Below are positions 23,945 to 32,149 of a stretch of 35,157 bases of DNA, piece after piece. The notes below the pieces were generated by a model, which made no database searches, was not told the origin of the DNA, and saw only the letters and a list, made by a program, of their open reading frames with translations. The DNA lies in NCBI GenBank assembly GCA_023137125.1, contig JAGLPW010000192.1:1-35157 (forward strand). The letters are read 5' to 3'. The DNA is from Candidatus Cloacimonadota bacterium. Its GTDB lineage: Bacteria; Cloacimonadota; Cloacimonadia; Cloacimonadales; TCS61. Positions within the stretch are counted from its first letter, which is position 1. Every line of letters begins with the position of its first letter. The translations under genes were made by a program, and so were the position numbers.

Positions 23945-26233
23945 ATGAAAGATCAGTTCAATCAAGCTAAATTCAACGAGGATTTTGAAGAGCAGGAGAT
24001 TAAACTAACCGATTACTTAAATATAATTATTAGATTCAAATGGATCGTTGCATCCATTTTCCTAGCAATTTTTGTGGTCTCCTTTATATACACTGCCAAA
24101 GCACCTAGAATTTATAAAGCGACTTCTAAAGTGCTTCTGGAAGAGAAGATGGGGAGTAATCTATTTTTCACATCAATGAGTAATAAGGCTTCATCAATAA
24201 ATAACCAAATCCAGATTTTGCAAAGTTTTCCTGTAATGAAAATTACAAATCAAATCCTCTCTAGACATGAAAAATACAAGACATTTCCTATTTCACAAAT
24301 AGAGGGACTCCCTGAATCATATTTAAAAGAAAATTTAGAGATCGATACTGAGAGAGAGACCGATATTCTTATCATAAGTTTTGAATCTACAAATCCATTA
24401 GAAGCTAAAGAAGTTGCAAATGCTGCCGCGCATGCATTAATGCAACAAGATACGGATTATGCAAGAAGAGAATTTAGGAACGCAAGAGAGTTTCTGGCAA
24501 ATCAACTTGATGAACATGACCGTCGATTACGCTCTGCAGAAGAAGAACTTCGAATCTATAAAATTGAGCATGGCGTTTCAATGCTATCAGAAGAAACTCA
24601 GAAACTTATCGAACAGACATCTGATCTTACTGCAATGCTAACTGAAGCAGAAACAGAATTGAGTGTTGCAAATAACCATCTGGACTTCCTTAAAATGGAG
24701 CTGAACGTACAAGATGATTTTCTTTCTGATGTAAATTCTGTACTCTCATCACCATTACTTGAAAAATTGAAACAAGAAACCATTGCGCTTCAAATTCAAT
24801 ATGTAAATTTTTTAACAAAATCAGATTATTCACCCGATCATCCTGAACTTGTTGCATTAAAAAATTCTATAGAAAGTGCAAAAATAAAACTCAATGAAGA
24901 GATCCAGAGAATCCTGCTGGTGAAATCCGGTTCTGCAGATCCATTGATGTTCCGATCTAGTTTGATAGAGAAGATCTCTACAGCTCAAATCGAGCAAAAT
25001 ATTAAATCTTCTAAAGTTGTAAGTTTACGTGCAGCAGTAGAGAAATATAATGAAAAAATGTCTCAACTTCCCGATACTGAAGTTCAGCTGGCAAGATTGG
25101 AACGTAATTATAAGATCAATGAAAAAACATATACAATGCTTATTGAAAAGTATGAAGAAGCAAAGATCGCTGAGAAATCTAAGCTAGGTAAGATCAGAAT
25201 TGTGGAAGAAGCACGTATCCCAGGTGCACCAATAAAACCTAATAAGAAAATGAATATGATGATAGCAATTGTACTTGGTTTAGGTCTTGGAATTGGTGCT
25301 GCACTCCTGGTTCACTCATTAGATTCAAAAATAAGAACATTTGATGATGTTCGAAAATATGTGTCATTACCTGTTTTGGGAACTATACCCCTTATACAAA
25401 CAGATGATATTGAACTTGATAATATTGAACAGAAAATTGAAGCAGCCAACGGACCTGAAAAGGAAAAATATAAAATAATATTACAACAGGTCCAAGAAAG
25501 ATTGATAACAAATTATTCTCCTAAATCTTCGACTGCTGAAGCTTTCAGGATATTACGTACAAATATAATTTCCAGAAAGAAGAATTCTGACTGCACAACA
25601 CTATTAATCACTAGTTCGGGTCCAAAAGAAGGAAAATCCACGATCCAGGCAAATATGGCTACAGCTTTAGCTCAAATGGATGCAAAAGTAATCCTGGTCG
25701 ATCTGGACTTAAGACGCCCAATGGTTCACACGATCATGGGCTTTGAAAAAGAGATTGGAATAAGTGATTTTCTTATAGATAAATCTACTGAAATAGAAAA
25801 AGTTATTAAAAAATCTAATGTCGAGAATCTTGATATAATAACCAGTGGGATCATACCACCAAATCCTTCAGAATTACTTGCTTCAAAACGAATGGATGAA
25901 GCAATTGAAAGCCTTAAAGAAAAATATGACTATATTCTGTTCGATTCACCACCGGTTATTGCAGTTACAGACTCCATGGTAATGGCAAATAAAGTGGATC
26001 TATTAATCCTTGCGATCCGAGTTGACCAGGCAGATAAGAACGTTGTTAAAAGGACAAAAGAGCTTCTTGAGAATATAAAAGTTGATATTGCCGGAGTTGT
26101 AATAAACGGTATCCAACCACATAGATATTATAATAGTTACGAGTATAATTATTATTATTATTATTATTATGGAAAGAGTGAAGAAAAAAAATCTAAGAAT
26201 AAATTCTTCGGCAAAAATAAACCTCTTTCTTGA
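23945..26233 (+). CDS. Wzc-type polysaccharide copolymerase/tyrosine autokinase
   Basis: This inner-membrane protein controls chain length and export of surface polysaccharide. Order: Wzz domain with a first TM helix (FKWIVASIFLAIFVVSFIYTA, about 31-52), and a periplasmic region with coiled-coil stretches (about 175-255 and 355-390). The second TM (MIAIVLGLGLGIGAALLV) is near 437-455. The cytoplasmic BY-kinase has Walker A GPKEGKST near 558, Walker A' VILVDLDLRRP near 585 and Walker B YDYILFDSPP near 662. It ends with a Tyr cluster (RYYNSYEYNYYYYYYYGK) as expected for autophosphorylation, then a Lys-rich tail. Seven consecutive Tyr codons are a pure TAT repeat. The last 65 nt overlap the ispE frame. 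No glycosyltransferase genes are adjacent. Confidence 0.93.
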   Translation: MKDQFNQAKFNEDFEEQEIKLTDYLNIIIRFKWIVASIFLAIFVVSFIYTAKAPRIYKATSKVLLEEKMGSNLFFTSMSNKASSINNQIQILQSFPVMKITNQILSRHEKYKTFPISQIEGLPESYLKENLEIDTERETDILIISFESTNPLEAKEVANAAAHALMQQDTDYARREFRNAREFLANQLDEHDRRLRSAEEELRIYKIEHGVSMLSEETQKLIEQTSDLTAMLTEAETELSVANNHLDFLKMELNVQDDFLSDVNSVLSSPLLEKLKQETIALQIQYVNFLTKSDYSPDHPELVALKNSIESAKIKLNEEIQRILLVKSGSADPLMFRSSLIEKISTAQIEQNIKSSKVVSLRAAVEKYNEKMSQLPDTEVQLARLERNYKINEKTYTMLIEKYEEAKIAEKSKLGKIRIVEEARIPGAPIKPNKKMNMMIAIVLGLGLGIGAALLVHSLDSKIRTFDDVRKYVSLPVLGTIPLIQTDDIELDNIEQKIEAANGPEKEKYKIILQQVQERLITNYSPKSSTAEAFRILRTNIISRKKNSDCTTLLITSSGPKEGKSTIQANMATALAQMDAKVILVDLDLRRPMVHTIMGFEKEIGISDFLIDKSTEIEKVIKKSNVENLDIITSGIIPPNPSELLASKRMDEAIESLKEKYDYILFDSPPVIAVTDSMVMANKVDLLILAIRVDQADKNVVKRTKELLENIKVDIAGVVINGIQPHRYYNSYEYNYYYYYYYGKSEEKKSKNKFFGKNKPLS
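26150..26170 (+). repeat. TAT trinucleotide microsatellite encoding seven tyrosines
   Basis: (TAT)7 runs in frame within the C-terminal tyrosine cluster of the wzc-like gene. Its last bases form the ATG used as the listed ispE start. Unit-number change would alter the count of phosphorylatable tyrosines without a frameshift. Confidence 0.9.
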
Positions 26234-27023
26234 TGTTCTTTCAAAACGTTCTGATGGATATCATCAGATAAGAACAATTTTCTCTGAAATAGGACTTGCT
26301 GATATATTAAATTTTGCTTTGACAAAAAAAGGCACTGTTAAAATTTTGTCAGATATAGACTTTGTAAGTATAAAAGAAAATTTAATATACAAAGTCGTGG
26401 TCTTTATAAAAGAGAGATATAATGTGAAATTTGGTGTGGAAATAAATTTGCAAAAAAATATACCCATTGCAGCTGGAATGGGTGGCGGAAGCAGTAATGC
26501 AGCCAGTACAATCATTGCACTTTCAGAATTATGGGATCTCAAGCTATCTAAAAAGGAAATGCATGAGATTGCAGAGACCTTCGGAAGTGATATCAATTTC
26601 TTTCTTGAAGGTGGCTGTGCTTTAGGTGAAAATCGTGGAGAAAAGATTGTTCAACTAAAGCAGATACAATTAGATAATATATTCTTAGTAAATCCTGGCT
26701 TTAGAATTTCTAGTAAAGAAGCTTATGATGCAGTTTTATTAGATGGTCATGTAAATGGCAATTGGGTAAAACTCATAAAGAATGGAAACACTAAGTGGTG
26801 TTATAACAAACTCCAAGATGGCGTTTGCAAAAAATATCCCGAGATCCGAAAGATAATTGATCATCTATTAGAAACCGGGGCTGAACAAGCAATGCTCTCT
26901 GGCAGTGGAGCCACAATAATTGGATTCTGTCCTGACAGAGCAACAGCAGAAAATTTTTCAATATACTATTCTAATATAGGCTATTGGAATTACATTACTA
27001 AAACTAAAAGGAGTACAAAATGA
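26169..27023 (+). CDS. ispE: 4-diphosphocytidyl-2-C-methyl-D-erythritol kinase
   Basis: IspE phosphorylates CDP-methylerythritol in the non-mevalonate isoprenoid pathway. GHMP kinase features are present: N-terminal SSAKINLFLDVLSKRSDGYHQIRTIF, the phosphate-binding loop IPIAAGMGGGSSNAASTI near 97-114, FGSDINFFLEGG, and C-terminal MLSGSGATIIGF. Length 284 aa is normal. The listed ATG arises inside the upstream wzc frame, directly after the TAT repeat, and has no ribosome binding site. A GTG at 26178 is an alternative, so the exact start is uncertain and expression probably depends on translational coupling. Its stop overlaps the spoVG start (ATGA). Confidence 0.95.
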   Translation: MERVKKKNLRINSSAKINLFLDVLSKRSDGYHQIRTIFSEIGLADILNFALTKKGTVKILSDIDFVSIKENLIYKVVVFIKERYNVKFGVEINLQKNIPIAAGMGGGSSNAASTIIALSELWDLKLSKKEMHEIAETFGSDINFFLEGGCALGENRGEKIVQLKQIQLDNIFLVNPGFRISSKEAYDAVLLDGHVNGNWVKLIKNGNTKWCYNKLQDGVCKKYPEIRKIIDHLLETGAEQAMLSGSGATIIGFCPDRATAENFSIYYSNIGYWNYITKTKRSTK

Positions 27024-27406
27024 ACATTACAGATGTTAAAGTTTTTCTTAGAGAAAGTAATCAGCTTAAAGCATTCGTTAATATTGTTATAGACGATGCG
27101 TTCATTATTAGGAACATAAAAGTTATCGAAGGTGATAATGGTCTTTTTGTTGCAATGCCAAGCCGTAGAGTAAGCTCCGGAGAATATCGCGATATTGCTC
27201 ATCCGATTAATACAGAGACAAGAAACATGATCGAAGGCGTTATCATTGAAAAGTATAAGGAAGTTCTTCAGGAAGCATTATTGTCAGCTACTGAAGGTTC
27301 TGAAAAAAAGGTTGAAAAGCCAGTTGAAAAGCCTGTTGAAAAGCCAGTTGAAGAACCAGAAGAAATTCCAGTTGAAAAGCCAGTTGAAGAACCAGCTGCA
27401 GACTAA
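27020..27406 (+). CDS. spoVG: SpoVG-family nucleic-acid-binding protein with repetitive tail
   Basis: Residues 1-85 are a typical SpoVG domain (MNITDVKVFLRESNQLKAFVNIVIDDAFIIRNIKVIEGDNGLFVAMPSRR...YRDIAHPINTETRNMIEGVIIEKYKEVL). SpoVG is a small site-specific DNA/RNA-binding regulator in sporulating and non-sporulating bacteria. The tail is made of KPVEKPVE-type repeats, from seven 12-nt units at the DNA level. RBS AGGAG lies 7 nt before the ATG, which overlaps the ispE stop by 4 nt. The order ispE-spoVG-prs-rplY-pth is a known conserved neighbourhood. Target genes in this organism are unknown. Confidence 0.95.
   Translation: MNITDVKVFLRESNQLKAFVNIVIDDAFIIRNIKVIEGDNGLFVAMPSRRVSSGEYRDIAHPINTETRNMIEGVIIEKYKEVLQEALLSATEGSEKKVEKPVEKPVEKPVEEPEEIPVEKPVEEPAAD
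27311..27394 (+). repeat. 12-bp tandem repeat in spoVG tail
   Basis: Seven units of gttgaaaagcca and close variants encode V-E-K-P / V-E-E-P. The repeat is in frame and length changes would extend or shorten the disordered tail only. Confidence 0.9.
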
Positions 27407-27413
27407 ATATTAG

Positions 27414-28361
27414 ATGTTTTCAAGATTAAAAATTTTTACAGGAAATTCAAATATTGAATTAGCAAATGAGGTTTCAAAACTCTCAGGTATTCCATTAGGA
27501 GATGCTGAAGTTTTTAAATTCTCAAACGATAACTCATTTGTTAAGATCAATGAGAATGTTAGAGGTGCTGATACTTTCATAATACAGCCTACTTGTTATC
27601 CGGTCAACGATAGCGTAATGGAGTTATTCATCATGATCGATGCACTTAAACGTGCATCAGCTGCAAGAATCAATTGCATTATCCCAATTTTCGGTTACGC
27701 ACGTTCCGATAAAAAAGACCAGCCCGGTGTTGCAATTACAGCAAAATTAATTGCCGATCTTCTTACAAAAGCTGGTGCAAACAGAATTGTGGCTATGGAT
27801 CTTCATTCAGATCAGATACAGGGTTTCTTTGATATCCCTGTTGACCATCTTTATTCAACCCCAATATTTGTTCGGTATTTTAAGGCAAATCTTGATCTCA
27901 AAAATGTAGTTGTTGTTTCGCCGGATACCGGTGGTACAGCAAGAGCAAGATTGTTAGCTAAACGACTTGATTGTACATTAGCAATTGGAGATAAACGTAG
28001 AATCGGAAATGATGATAAAGCCGAAATATTAAATATTATTGGAGATGTTGAAGGGAAAACAGCTATTCTCTTTGATGACATTATCGATACAGGCGGTAGT
28101 TTATGCAAAATGTCCCAAGCACTTATAAATCAAGGTGCAAAGAAAGTTTATGCTGCTTGCGCCCATGGGATTCTTTCGGGGAATGCCATTAGCAATTTAG
28201 AAGAATCACCAATAGAGAAATTGTTCATTACAAATTCGGCTCCTTTAAACGAAGAGAAAGCAAAATGTAAAAAAATCGTACAACTTTCTATTGCCGAATT
28301 ATTAGCTAATGCAATAAAGAAAATTCACATTGAAGAATCTTTAAGTATCTTATTTAGATAA
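27414..28361 (+). CDS. prs: Ribose-phosphate pyrophosphokinase
   Basis: Makes PRPP from ribose 5-phosphate and ATP for nucleotide, NAD, His and Trp synthesis. The 315-aa length and the motifs fit: FTGNSNIELANEVSKLSGI, FIIQPTCYPVNDSVMELFIMIDALKRASA, the flexible-loop region FGYARSDKKDQPGVAITAKL, and metal-binding MDLHSDQIQGFFDIPVDHLY. Also present are VVSPDTGGTARARLLAKRL, GDKRR and the PRPP-binding loop ILFDDIIDTGGSL. Some positions differ from the commonest bacterial form (RQDRK is RSDKK; DTAGT is DTGGS). It lies 7 nt after spoVG, with no strong RBS, consistent with operon translation. Confidence 0.96.
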   Translation: MFSRLKIFTGNSNIELANEVSKLSGIPLGDAEVFKFSNDNSFVKINENVRGADTFIIQPTCYPVNDSVMELFIMIDALKRASAARINCIIPIFGYARSDKKDQPGVAITAKLIADLLTKAGANRIVAMDLHSDQIQGFFDIPVDHLYSTPIFVRYFKANLDLKNVVVVSPDTGGTARARLLAKRLDCTLAIGDKRRIGNDDKAEILNIIGDVEGKTAILFDDIIDTGGSLCKMSQALINQGAKKVYAACAHGILSGNAISNLEESPIEKLFITNSAPLNEEKAKCKKIVQLSIAELLANAIKKIHIEESLSILFR

Positions 28362-28400
28362 ACATAAAATCCACAGAGTGGGATTTCAACGGAGGAAGGA

Positions 28401-29069
28401 ATGAACATAAAAATTAATGCAGAAAAAAGAAAATTGGGAAAAAGATCTGATCTTACAGAATTAAGAAAAGAAGGCTTTATTCCTGGTATAATCTATGGAG
28501 CAGGACAAGAAGGAATTAAAATTGCTTTTAATGCACGTGATTATACACGCGAATATAAAAAATCTATCGGAGCTGTTGCATTCTTCGATATTACTGTTGA
28601 TGGAAATACATACAAAACTTTCATCAAAGAAAAACAAATGCATCCATTAACAAGAGAAGTTGTGCATATCGATTTCTTAGAACTTCATAAAGGTAAATCT
28701 ATTACAATTGAAGTTCCAATTAATTTTGATGGTGAGGCACTTGGAATAAAAGAGGGTGGAGTTTTTGAAGTAATTCACAGAACGATCCCGGTTACATGTC
28801 TTCCAAAAGATATCCCGGAAGAAATTAGAATCGATATTTCTAATATGGTCATTGGTGACTCTATTCACCTTAGTGATCTTGATATTTCTGAAGATGTTAC
28901 AACAGACCTTTCAGATGAAATAACAATTGCCATTTTAAGTGTTCCAAAAGTTATAGAAGAGCCTGAAGAAGAAGAAGAAGTTGAAGGCGAAGAAGGAGCC
29001 GAAGCTGTTGAAGGCAAAGAAGGTGATAAGACAACTGAAGAAGAGAGTTCTGAAACAGATTCTAAATAA
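28401..29069 (+). CDS. rplY: 50S ribosomal protein L25 (Ctc/TL5 form)
   Basis: Binds 5S rRNA. The N-terminal L25 domain (INAEKRKLGKRSDLTELRKEGFIPGIIYGAGQEGIKI..., HPLTREVVHIDFLEL) is followed by the C-terminal TL5 beta domain (ITIEVPINFDGEALGIKEGGVFEVIHRTIPVTCLPKDIPEEIRIDISNMVIGDSIHLSDL). An acidic, Glu-rich tail of about 40 residues ends it. RBS GGAGG is 5-6 nt before the ATG. A small inverted repeat (aaatcc/ggattt) lies in its leader. Its stop overlaps the pth start by one base. Confidence 0.96.
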   Translation: MNIKINAEKRKLGKRSDLTELRKEGFIPGIIYGAGQEGIKIAFNARDYTREYKKSIGAVAFFDITVDGNTYKTFIKEKQMHPLTREVVHIDFLELHKGKSITIEVPINFDGEALGIKEGGVFEVIHRTIPVTCLPKDIPEEIRIDISNMVIGDSIHLSDLDISEDVTTDLSDEITIAILSVPKVIEEPEEEEEVEGEEGAEAVEGKEGDKTTEEESSETDSK

Positions 29070-29650
29070 TGAGATTAGTTGTAGGCCTTGGTAATCCAGG
29101 AAAAAGATATAAATCTAATAGGCATAATATTGGTTTTACACTTCTGGATTTTTACCTAAAGAAACTAGATCTAAAATTTAAAAAAAGAATTAAGTATGAT
29201 TATCTGATTTCAGATAATGTGATCTTTATAAAACCTAAAACTTATATGAACAGAAGCGGAGATGCAGTTACTTCTGTTTTAACAAAATATAGGATAGATG
29301 ATATTCTTGTCATTGTTGACGACATTCATCTTCCTATCGGAGAGATCAGAATTCGGAAAAGTGGTGGCAATGGTGGTCATAACGGACTTGCATCAATTGT
29401 CAATTCTCTCGGCTCTGATGAGTTTGGAAGAATCCGTATTGGTGTTGGTTCCCCAAAAGAAAAGGACCTTTCAAATTATGTTCTTTCTGACTTCTCAAAA
29501 AATGATATCTCAACATTAGATGTTGTTTTTGATCTTTTAAATATTCTACTGGAAAGTTATCAAAATTCTGATTTTAATCAGATGATAAATGAATACAGTA
29601 AATATAAAAAATCCTATTCTGAGAAAATATTGAATTCTCAGGATCGATGA
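29069..29650 (+). CDS. pth: Peptidyl-tRNA hydrolase
   Basis: Recycles peptidyl-tRNA released from stalled ribosomes. Visible signatures: MRLVVGLGNPGKRYKSNRHNIGFTLLDFY (catalytic His in RHNIGF), FIKPKTYMNRSG, ILVIVDDIHLPIGEIRIRKSGGNGGHNGLASI and FGRIRIGVGSP. The 193-aa length is standard. It starts on the last base of the L25 stop codon (TAATG), the usual rplY-pth coupling. Confidence 0.97.
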   Translation: MRLVVGLGNPGKRYKSNRHNIGFTLLDFYLKKLDLKFKKRIKYDYLISDNVIFIKPKTYMNRSGDAVTSVLTKYRIDDILVIVDDIHLPIGEIRIRKSGGNGGHNGLASIVNSLGSDEFGRIRIGVGSPKEKDLSNYVLSDFSKNDISTLDVVFDLLNILLESYQNSDFNQMINEYSKYKKSYSEKILNSQDR

Positions 29651-29673
29651 GATAGTAAAATATTCTTACTATC
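29651..29673 (+). promoter_or_regulatory. Hairpin in the pth-rpsF gap
   Basis: Perfect 8-bp inverted repeat gatagtaa / ttactatc (29651-29658/29666-29673) with a 7-nt loop begins right after the pth stop and sits 23 nt before the rpsF start. There is no T-run after it, so it is not a convincing terminator. It could be a leader structure or processing site of the rpsF-ssb-rpsR-rplI transcript. Confidence 0.4.
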
Positions 29674-29696
29674 TTAAAATGACCAAAGGAGGAAAA

Positions 29697-29981
29697 ATGC
29701 TGAATAAGTATGAAAGTATGGTCGTGATCACTCCAACTCTTAGCGAAGAAAACGCTAAAAAAGAGAACGAGCTGATCAAGAGTTTCATTAAAGAAAACGG
29801 CGGTGAAATCCTTAACTCTGACGAGTGGGGAAAGAAACGCTTAGCTTATCAAATCAACAAATTCAAAGAAGGCTACTATTTCATCAATTATTTCACTCTC
29901 GATTCAACAAAGTTAACTGAACTTGACCGCTTCTATAGGCTTCATGAATATGTTATCCGTAATAATATTTTAACCAAATAG
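29697..29981 (+). CDS. rpsF: 30S ribosomal protein S6
   Basis: The ORF track starts 6 codons early (29679). The real start is ATG 29697, with AAAGGAGG at 29685-29692, giving MLNKYESMVVITPTLSEENAKKE and 94 aa, the family's usual size. Motifs GEILNSDEWGKKRLAYQINKFKEGYYFINYF and LDRFYRLHEYVIRNNILTK are diagnostic. S6 pairs with S18 in the 30S platform. First gene of the conserved rpsF-ssb-rpsR-(DUF2232)-rplI cluster. Confidence 0.97.
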   Translation: MLNKYESMVVITPTLSEENAKKENELIKSFIKENGGEILNSDEWGKKRLAYQINKFKEGYYFINYFTLDSTKLTELDRFYRLHEYVIRNNILTK

Positions 29982-29990
29982 GGAGATATT

Positions 29991-30443
29991 ATGTCAAAAG
30001 AACTCAGGTTTCCAAATATTAATTCGATGATCATTAGTGGAAGATTAACCAGAGATGTTGAGTTACGATATCTTCAGAATGGTACTCCTGTTGCAAAGCT
30101 TTCTCTCGCATTCAACAGAAATTATCAGAAGAATGGTGAATGGCAACAGGAAACAGGTTATATTGATGTTGTCGTTTGGAGCAAGCGCGGTGAGCAATGT
30201 GCTGAATATTTGCATAAAGGAAGTCCAGTGCTCGTAGAAGGCTATTTACGAACTCATTCTTATGTTGATAAGAACGAACAAAATCGAAAAGTAACAGAAA
30301 TTATCAGCAGCAAAGTTTCTTTCCTGGAGAAAGAAAGCTACGACTCTAATTCAAATGAAGAGTTCCAACCTTCTGATAATAGTAGTAACAAGAAAACAAG
30401 TCAACCTGTTGCAGAAGTAACAGATGACGATGTACCTTTCTAG
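29991..30443 (+). CDS. ssb: Single-stranded DNA-binding protein
   Basis: The OB-fold domain (about 8-112: [33 protein letters not shown]..., [35 protein letters not shown]) is followed by a polar flexible linker. The acidic tip DDDVPF is the standard protein-interaction tail. Length 150 aa. RBS gggaga precedes the ATG. It sits between rpsF and rpsR, as in many bacteria, and serves replication, repair and recombination. Confidence 0.97.
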   Translation: MSKELRFPNINSMIISGRLTRDVELRYLQNGTPVAKLSLAFNRNYQKNGEWQQETGYIDVVVWSKRGEQCAEYLHKGSPVLVEGYLRTHSYVDKNEQNRKVTEIISSKVSFLEKESYDSNSNEEFQPSDNSSNKKTSQPVAEVTDDDVPF

Positions 30444-30462
30444 AAAATTGAAGGAGAAAATA

Positions 30463-30828
30463 ATGGAAGAAAAAATAGAAAAAGCTAAAGTAGAAACTAC
30501 TGAAGCAAAGCCAGCTGCAGTAAGAACTGAAAGGACGTTCACAAGGCCATCAAGACCACCTCAAGATAGAGATAATAAAAGAAGAACTTTTAAGCCAAGA
30601 GGCAAATTTCTCTTTAAAAAGAAAGTATGTTTCTTCTGCAAGAATAAAGATGCTGTAATTGATTACAAAGATGTTGGTTTATTGAAGAGATTTATTGCTG
30701 AAAGCGGTAAGATCACACCAAGACGTTTTACCGGTGCTTGTACTAAGCATCAAAGAAAAATTGCTGTTGAAATTAAAAAAGCACGCCAGATGGCTCTTCT
30801 TCAGTATACTGATAAGCATAAATATTAA
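30463..30828 (+). CDS. rpsR: 30S ribosomal protein S18, extended N-terminus
   Basis: The track starts inside ssb (30424); the better start is ATG 30463, with AAGGAG at 30451-30456, giving 121 aa. The C-terminal about 75 residues are S18 ([63 protein letters not shown]). It retains CxxC...C..H residues expected of a zinc-binding S18. The first about 45 residues are a charged Ala/Pro/Arg-rich extension not found in short S18 proteins. Confidence 0.95.
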   Translation: MEEKIEKAKVETTEAKPAAVRTERTFTRPSRPPQDRDNKRRTFKPRGKFLFKKKVCFFCKNKDAVIDYKDVGLLKRFIAESGKITPRRFTGACTKHQRKIAVEIKKARQMALLQYTDKHKY

Positions 30829-30831
30829 TCA

Positions 30832-31698
30832 GTGATCTTATTAGCTGTAATTTCCGTTGTAATTGCAACATTATCCCCATTGTGGGGATTGATCTTTATA
30901 ATCGCATTTAGTGGTAAATACCAGAAAAAAAGAAATCTGTTCTATTCTGTGTATTTTGGTTTTGTTGTTTTTCTTTTTCTTTTTAGAGTAATAGATATTA
31001 TTTCATTTATGGATCTACTTATTGGAGTTGGCTTTACATCTGCCCTATACTTATGGAGCTTACAGCGTACTCTGAATTTCATCAATGCATTGATCTCGGT
31101 TTTCTTTCTGAACATAATCTATGCAATATTGCGCTTAATTATTTTTGGGAAGCATTATGCTAAGATAATTGCTGAGGTTATAGAGAATTATAAAGAATTT
31201 TTTACACAATCATTCCAGAATAACGATGAACAGCTAACCTTGGCATTGAAATTAGCTGATACATTACAAGAGATATTCACAAAATATTATGTCGGAATTT
31301 GGGTTTTCACAATAGTATTTGCAATTTACATTGGATCATTATTTCTTTCTAAGAAAGGAATTTTAAAATGGGAGCATAGAAAGATCCGTATGCCCTTCTA
31401 TCTGATATACATCTTAATAACAGCTTTAGCTGGATTTCTGCTGCCAACCACACATACTTATGGTATTAATGCACTGATCATGATCGCACCATTGTTTTTA
31501 ATCCAGGGAATTTCAATTCTGGATTTCTACTGGGGAGATTTCTTTAAAAAATCTAAATTTCTACTTTTTTTATTGATCTTTTCAATGGTGTTTGGTTATT
31601 TTATATTAATATTAGTTGCTCTTATTGGGCTTACTGATATTTGGTTTAATTTTAGGAAAATAGATATGGAGGAAATAGATGGAAATAATCTTAACTAA
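30832..31698 (+). CDS. Polytopic membrane protein, DUF2232/YybS-like
   Basis: The product is almost wholly hydrophobic, with about seven to eight predicted TM helices (for example ILLAVISVVIATLSPLWGLIFIIAF, LFYSVYFGFVVFLFLFRVIDII, FLLFLLIFSMVFGYFILILVALIGL). A DUF2232/YybS-type gene commonly lies between rpsR and rplI, which supports this assignment. Function unknown. The start is a GTG 3 nt after the rpsR stop with no clear ribosome binding site, so it is likely coupled to rpsR and its exact position is unsure. The 3' end overlaps rplI by 20 nt and contains the rplI Shine-Dalgarno GGAGG. Confidence 0.7.
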   Translation: MILLAVISVVIATLSPLWGLIFIIAFSGKYQKKRNLFYSVYFGFVVFLFLFRVIDIISFMDLLIGVGFTSALYLWSLQRTLNFINALISVFFLNIIYAILRLIIFGKHYAKIIAEVIENYKEFFTQSFQNNDEQLTLALKLADTLQEIFTKYYVGIWVFTIVFAIYIGSLFLSKKGILKWEHRKIRMPFYLIYILITALAGFLLPTTHTYGINALIMIAPLFLIQGISILDFYWGDFFKKSKFLLFLLIFSMVFGYFILILVALIGLTDIWFNFRKIDMEEIDGNNLN

Positions 31699-32122
31699 AG
31701 ATATAAAGGCTTTAGGTGAAGCCGGAAAACTTGTAAAAGTAAAAGCTGGTTATGCCAGGAATTACCTTTTACCAAATGGATTTGCAATACCTGCAAGCCA
31801 AAAAAATCTCTTAAAGATTGAAGTAATTAAAAAACAAGCTGCTGAAGAGAAGCTTGCATTACACGGAAAATATCAGGAGATCATCAACAAGATCGAAGGT
31901 GTTGAACTTACATTTATGAGAAAAGCAGATGAAAATGATCACCTATTCGGTTCTGTTTCAGAAAATGATATTGTGAAAGCACTAGCAGATAAAGATATCG
32001 AAATTCATAAAGCTGACGTTGTCATGGAAAAACACCTTAAGGAAATTGGAACCGTTGATGTTGTTATCAGCTTTATGTCTGAATTACAAACTGCGGTTAA
32101 AGTAACTATTGAAGTTGAATAA
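31679..32122 (+). CDS. rplI: 50S ribosomal protein L9
   Basis: The N-terminal L9 domain (MEIILTKDIKALGEAGKLVKVKAGYARNYLLPNGFAIPAS) is followed by the long connecting helix and C-terminal domain (ENDHLFGSVSENDIVKALADKDIEIHKADVVMEKHLKEIGTVDVVISF). 147 aa is the normal length. GGAGGA at 31668-31673 lies 5 nt before the ATG, within the end of the upstream membrane-protein gene. Confidence 0.98.
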   Translation: MEIILTKDIKALGEAGKLVKVKAGYARNYLLPNGFAIPASQKNLLKIEVIKKQAAEEKLALHGKYQEIINKIEGVELTFMRKADENDHLFGSVSENDIVKALADKDIEIHKADVVMEKHLKEIGTVDVVISFMSELQTAVKVTIEVE

Positions 32123-32149
32123 TTTAATTAGAATAAGAGGGAGGAAAAC

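Noticed and set aside
26150-26170. TAT repeat as a frame-switching phase-variation tract
   Set aside because: The unit is three bases, so slippage changes tyrosine number but not the reading frame of either gene.
28365-28386. Small inverted repeat aaatcc...ggattt before rplY as a terminator
   Set aside because: Six base pairs with no following T-run, inside a tight operon; too weak to call a terminator.
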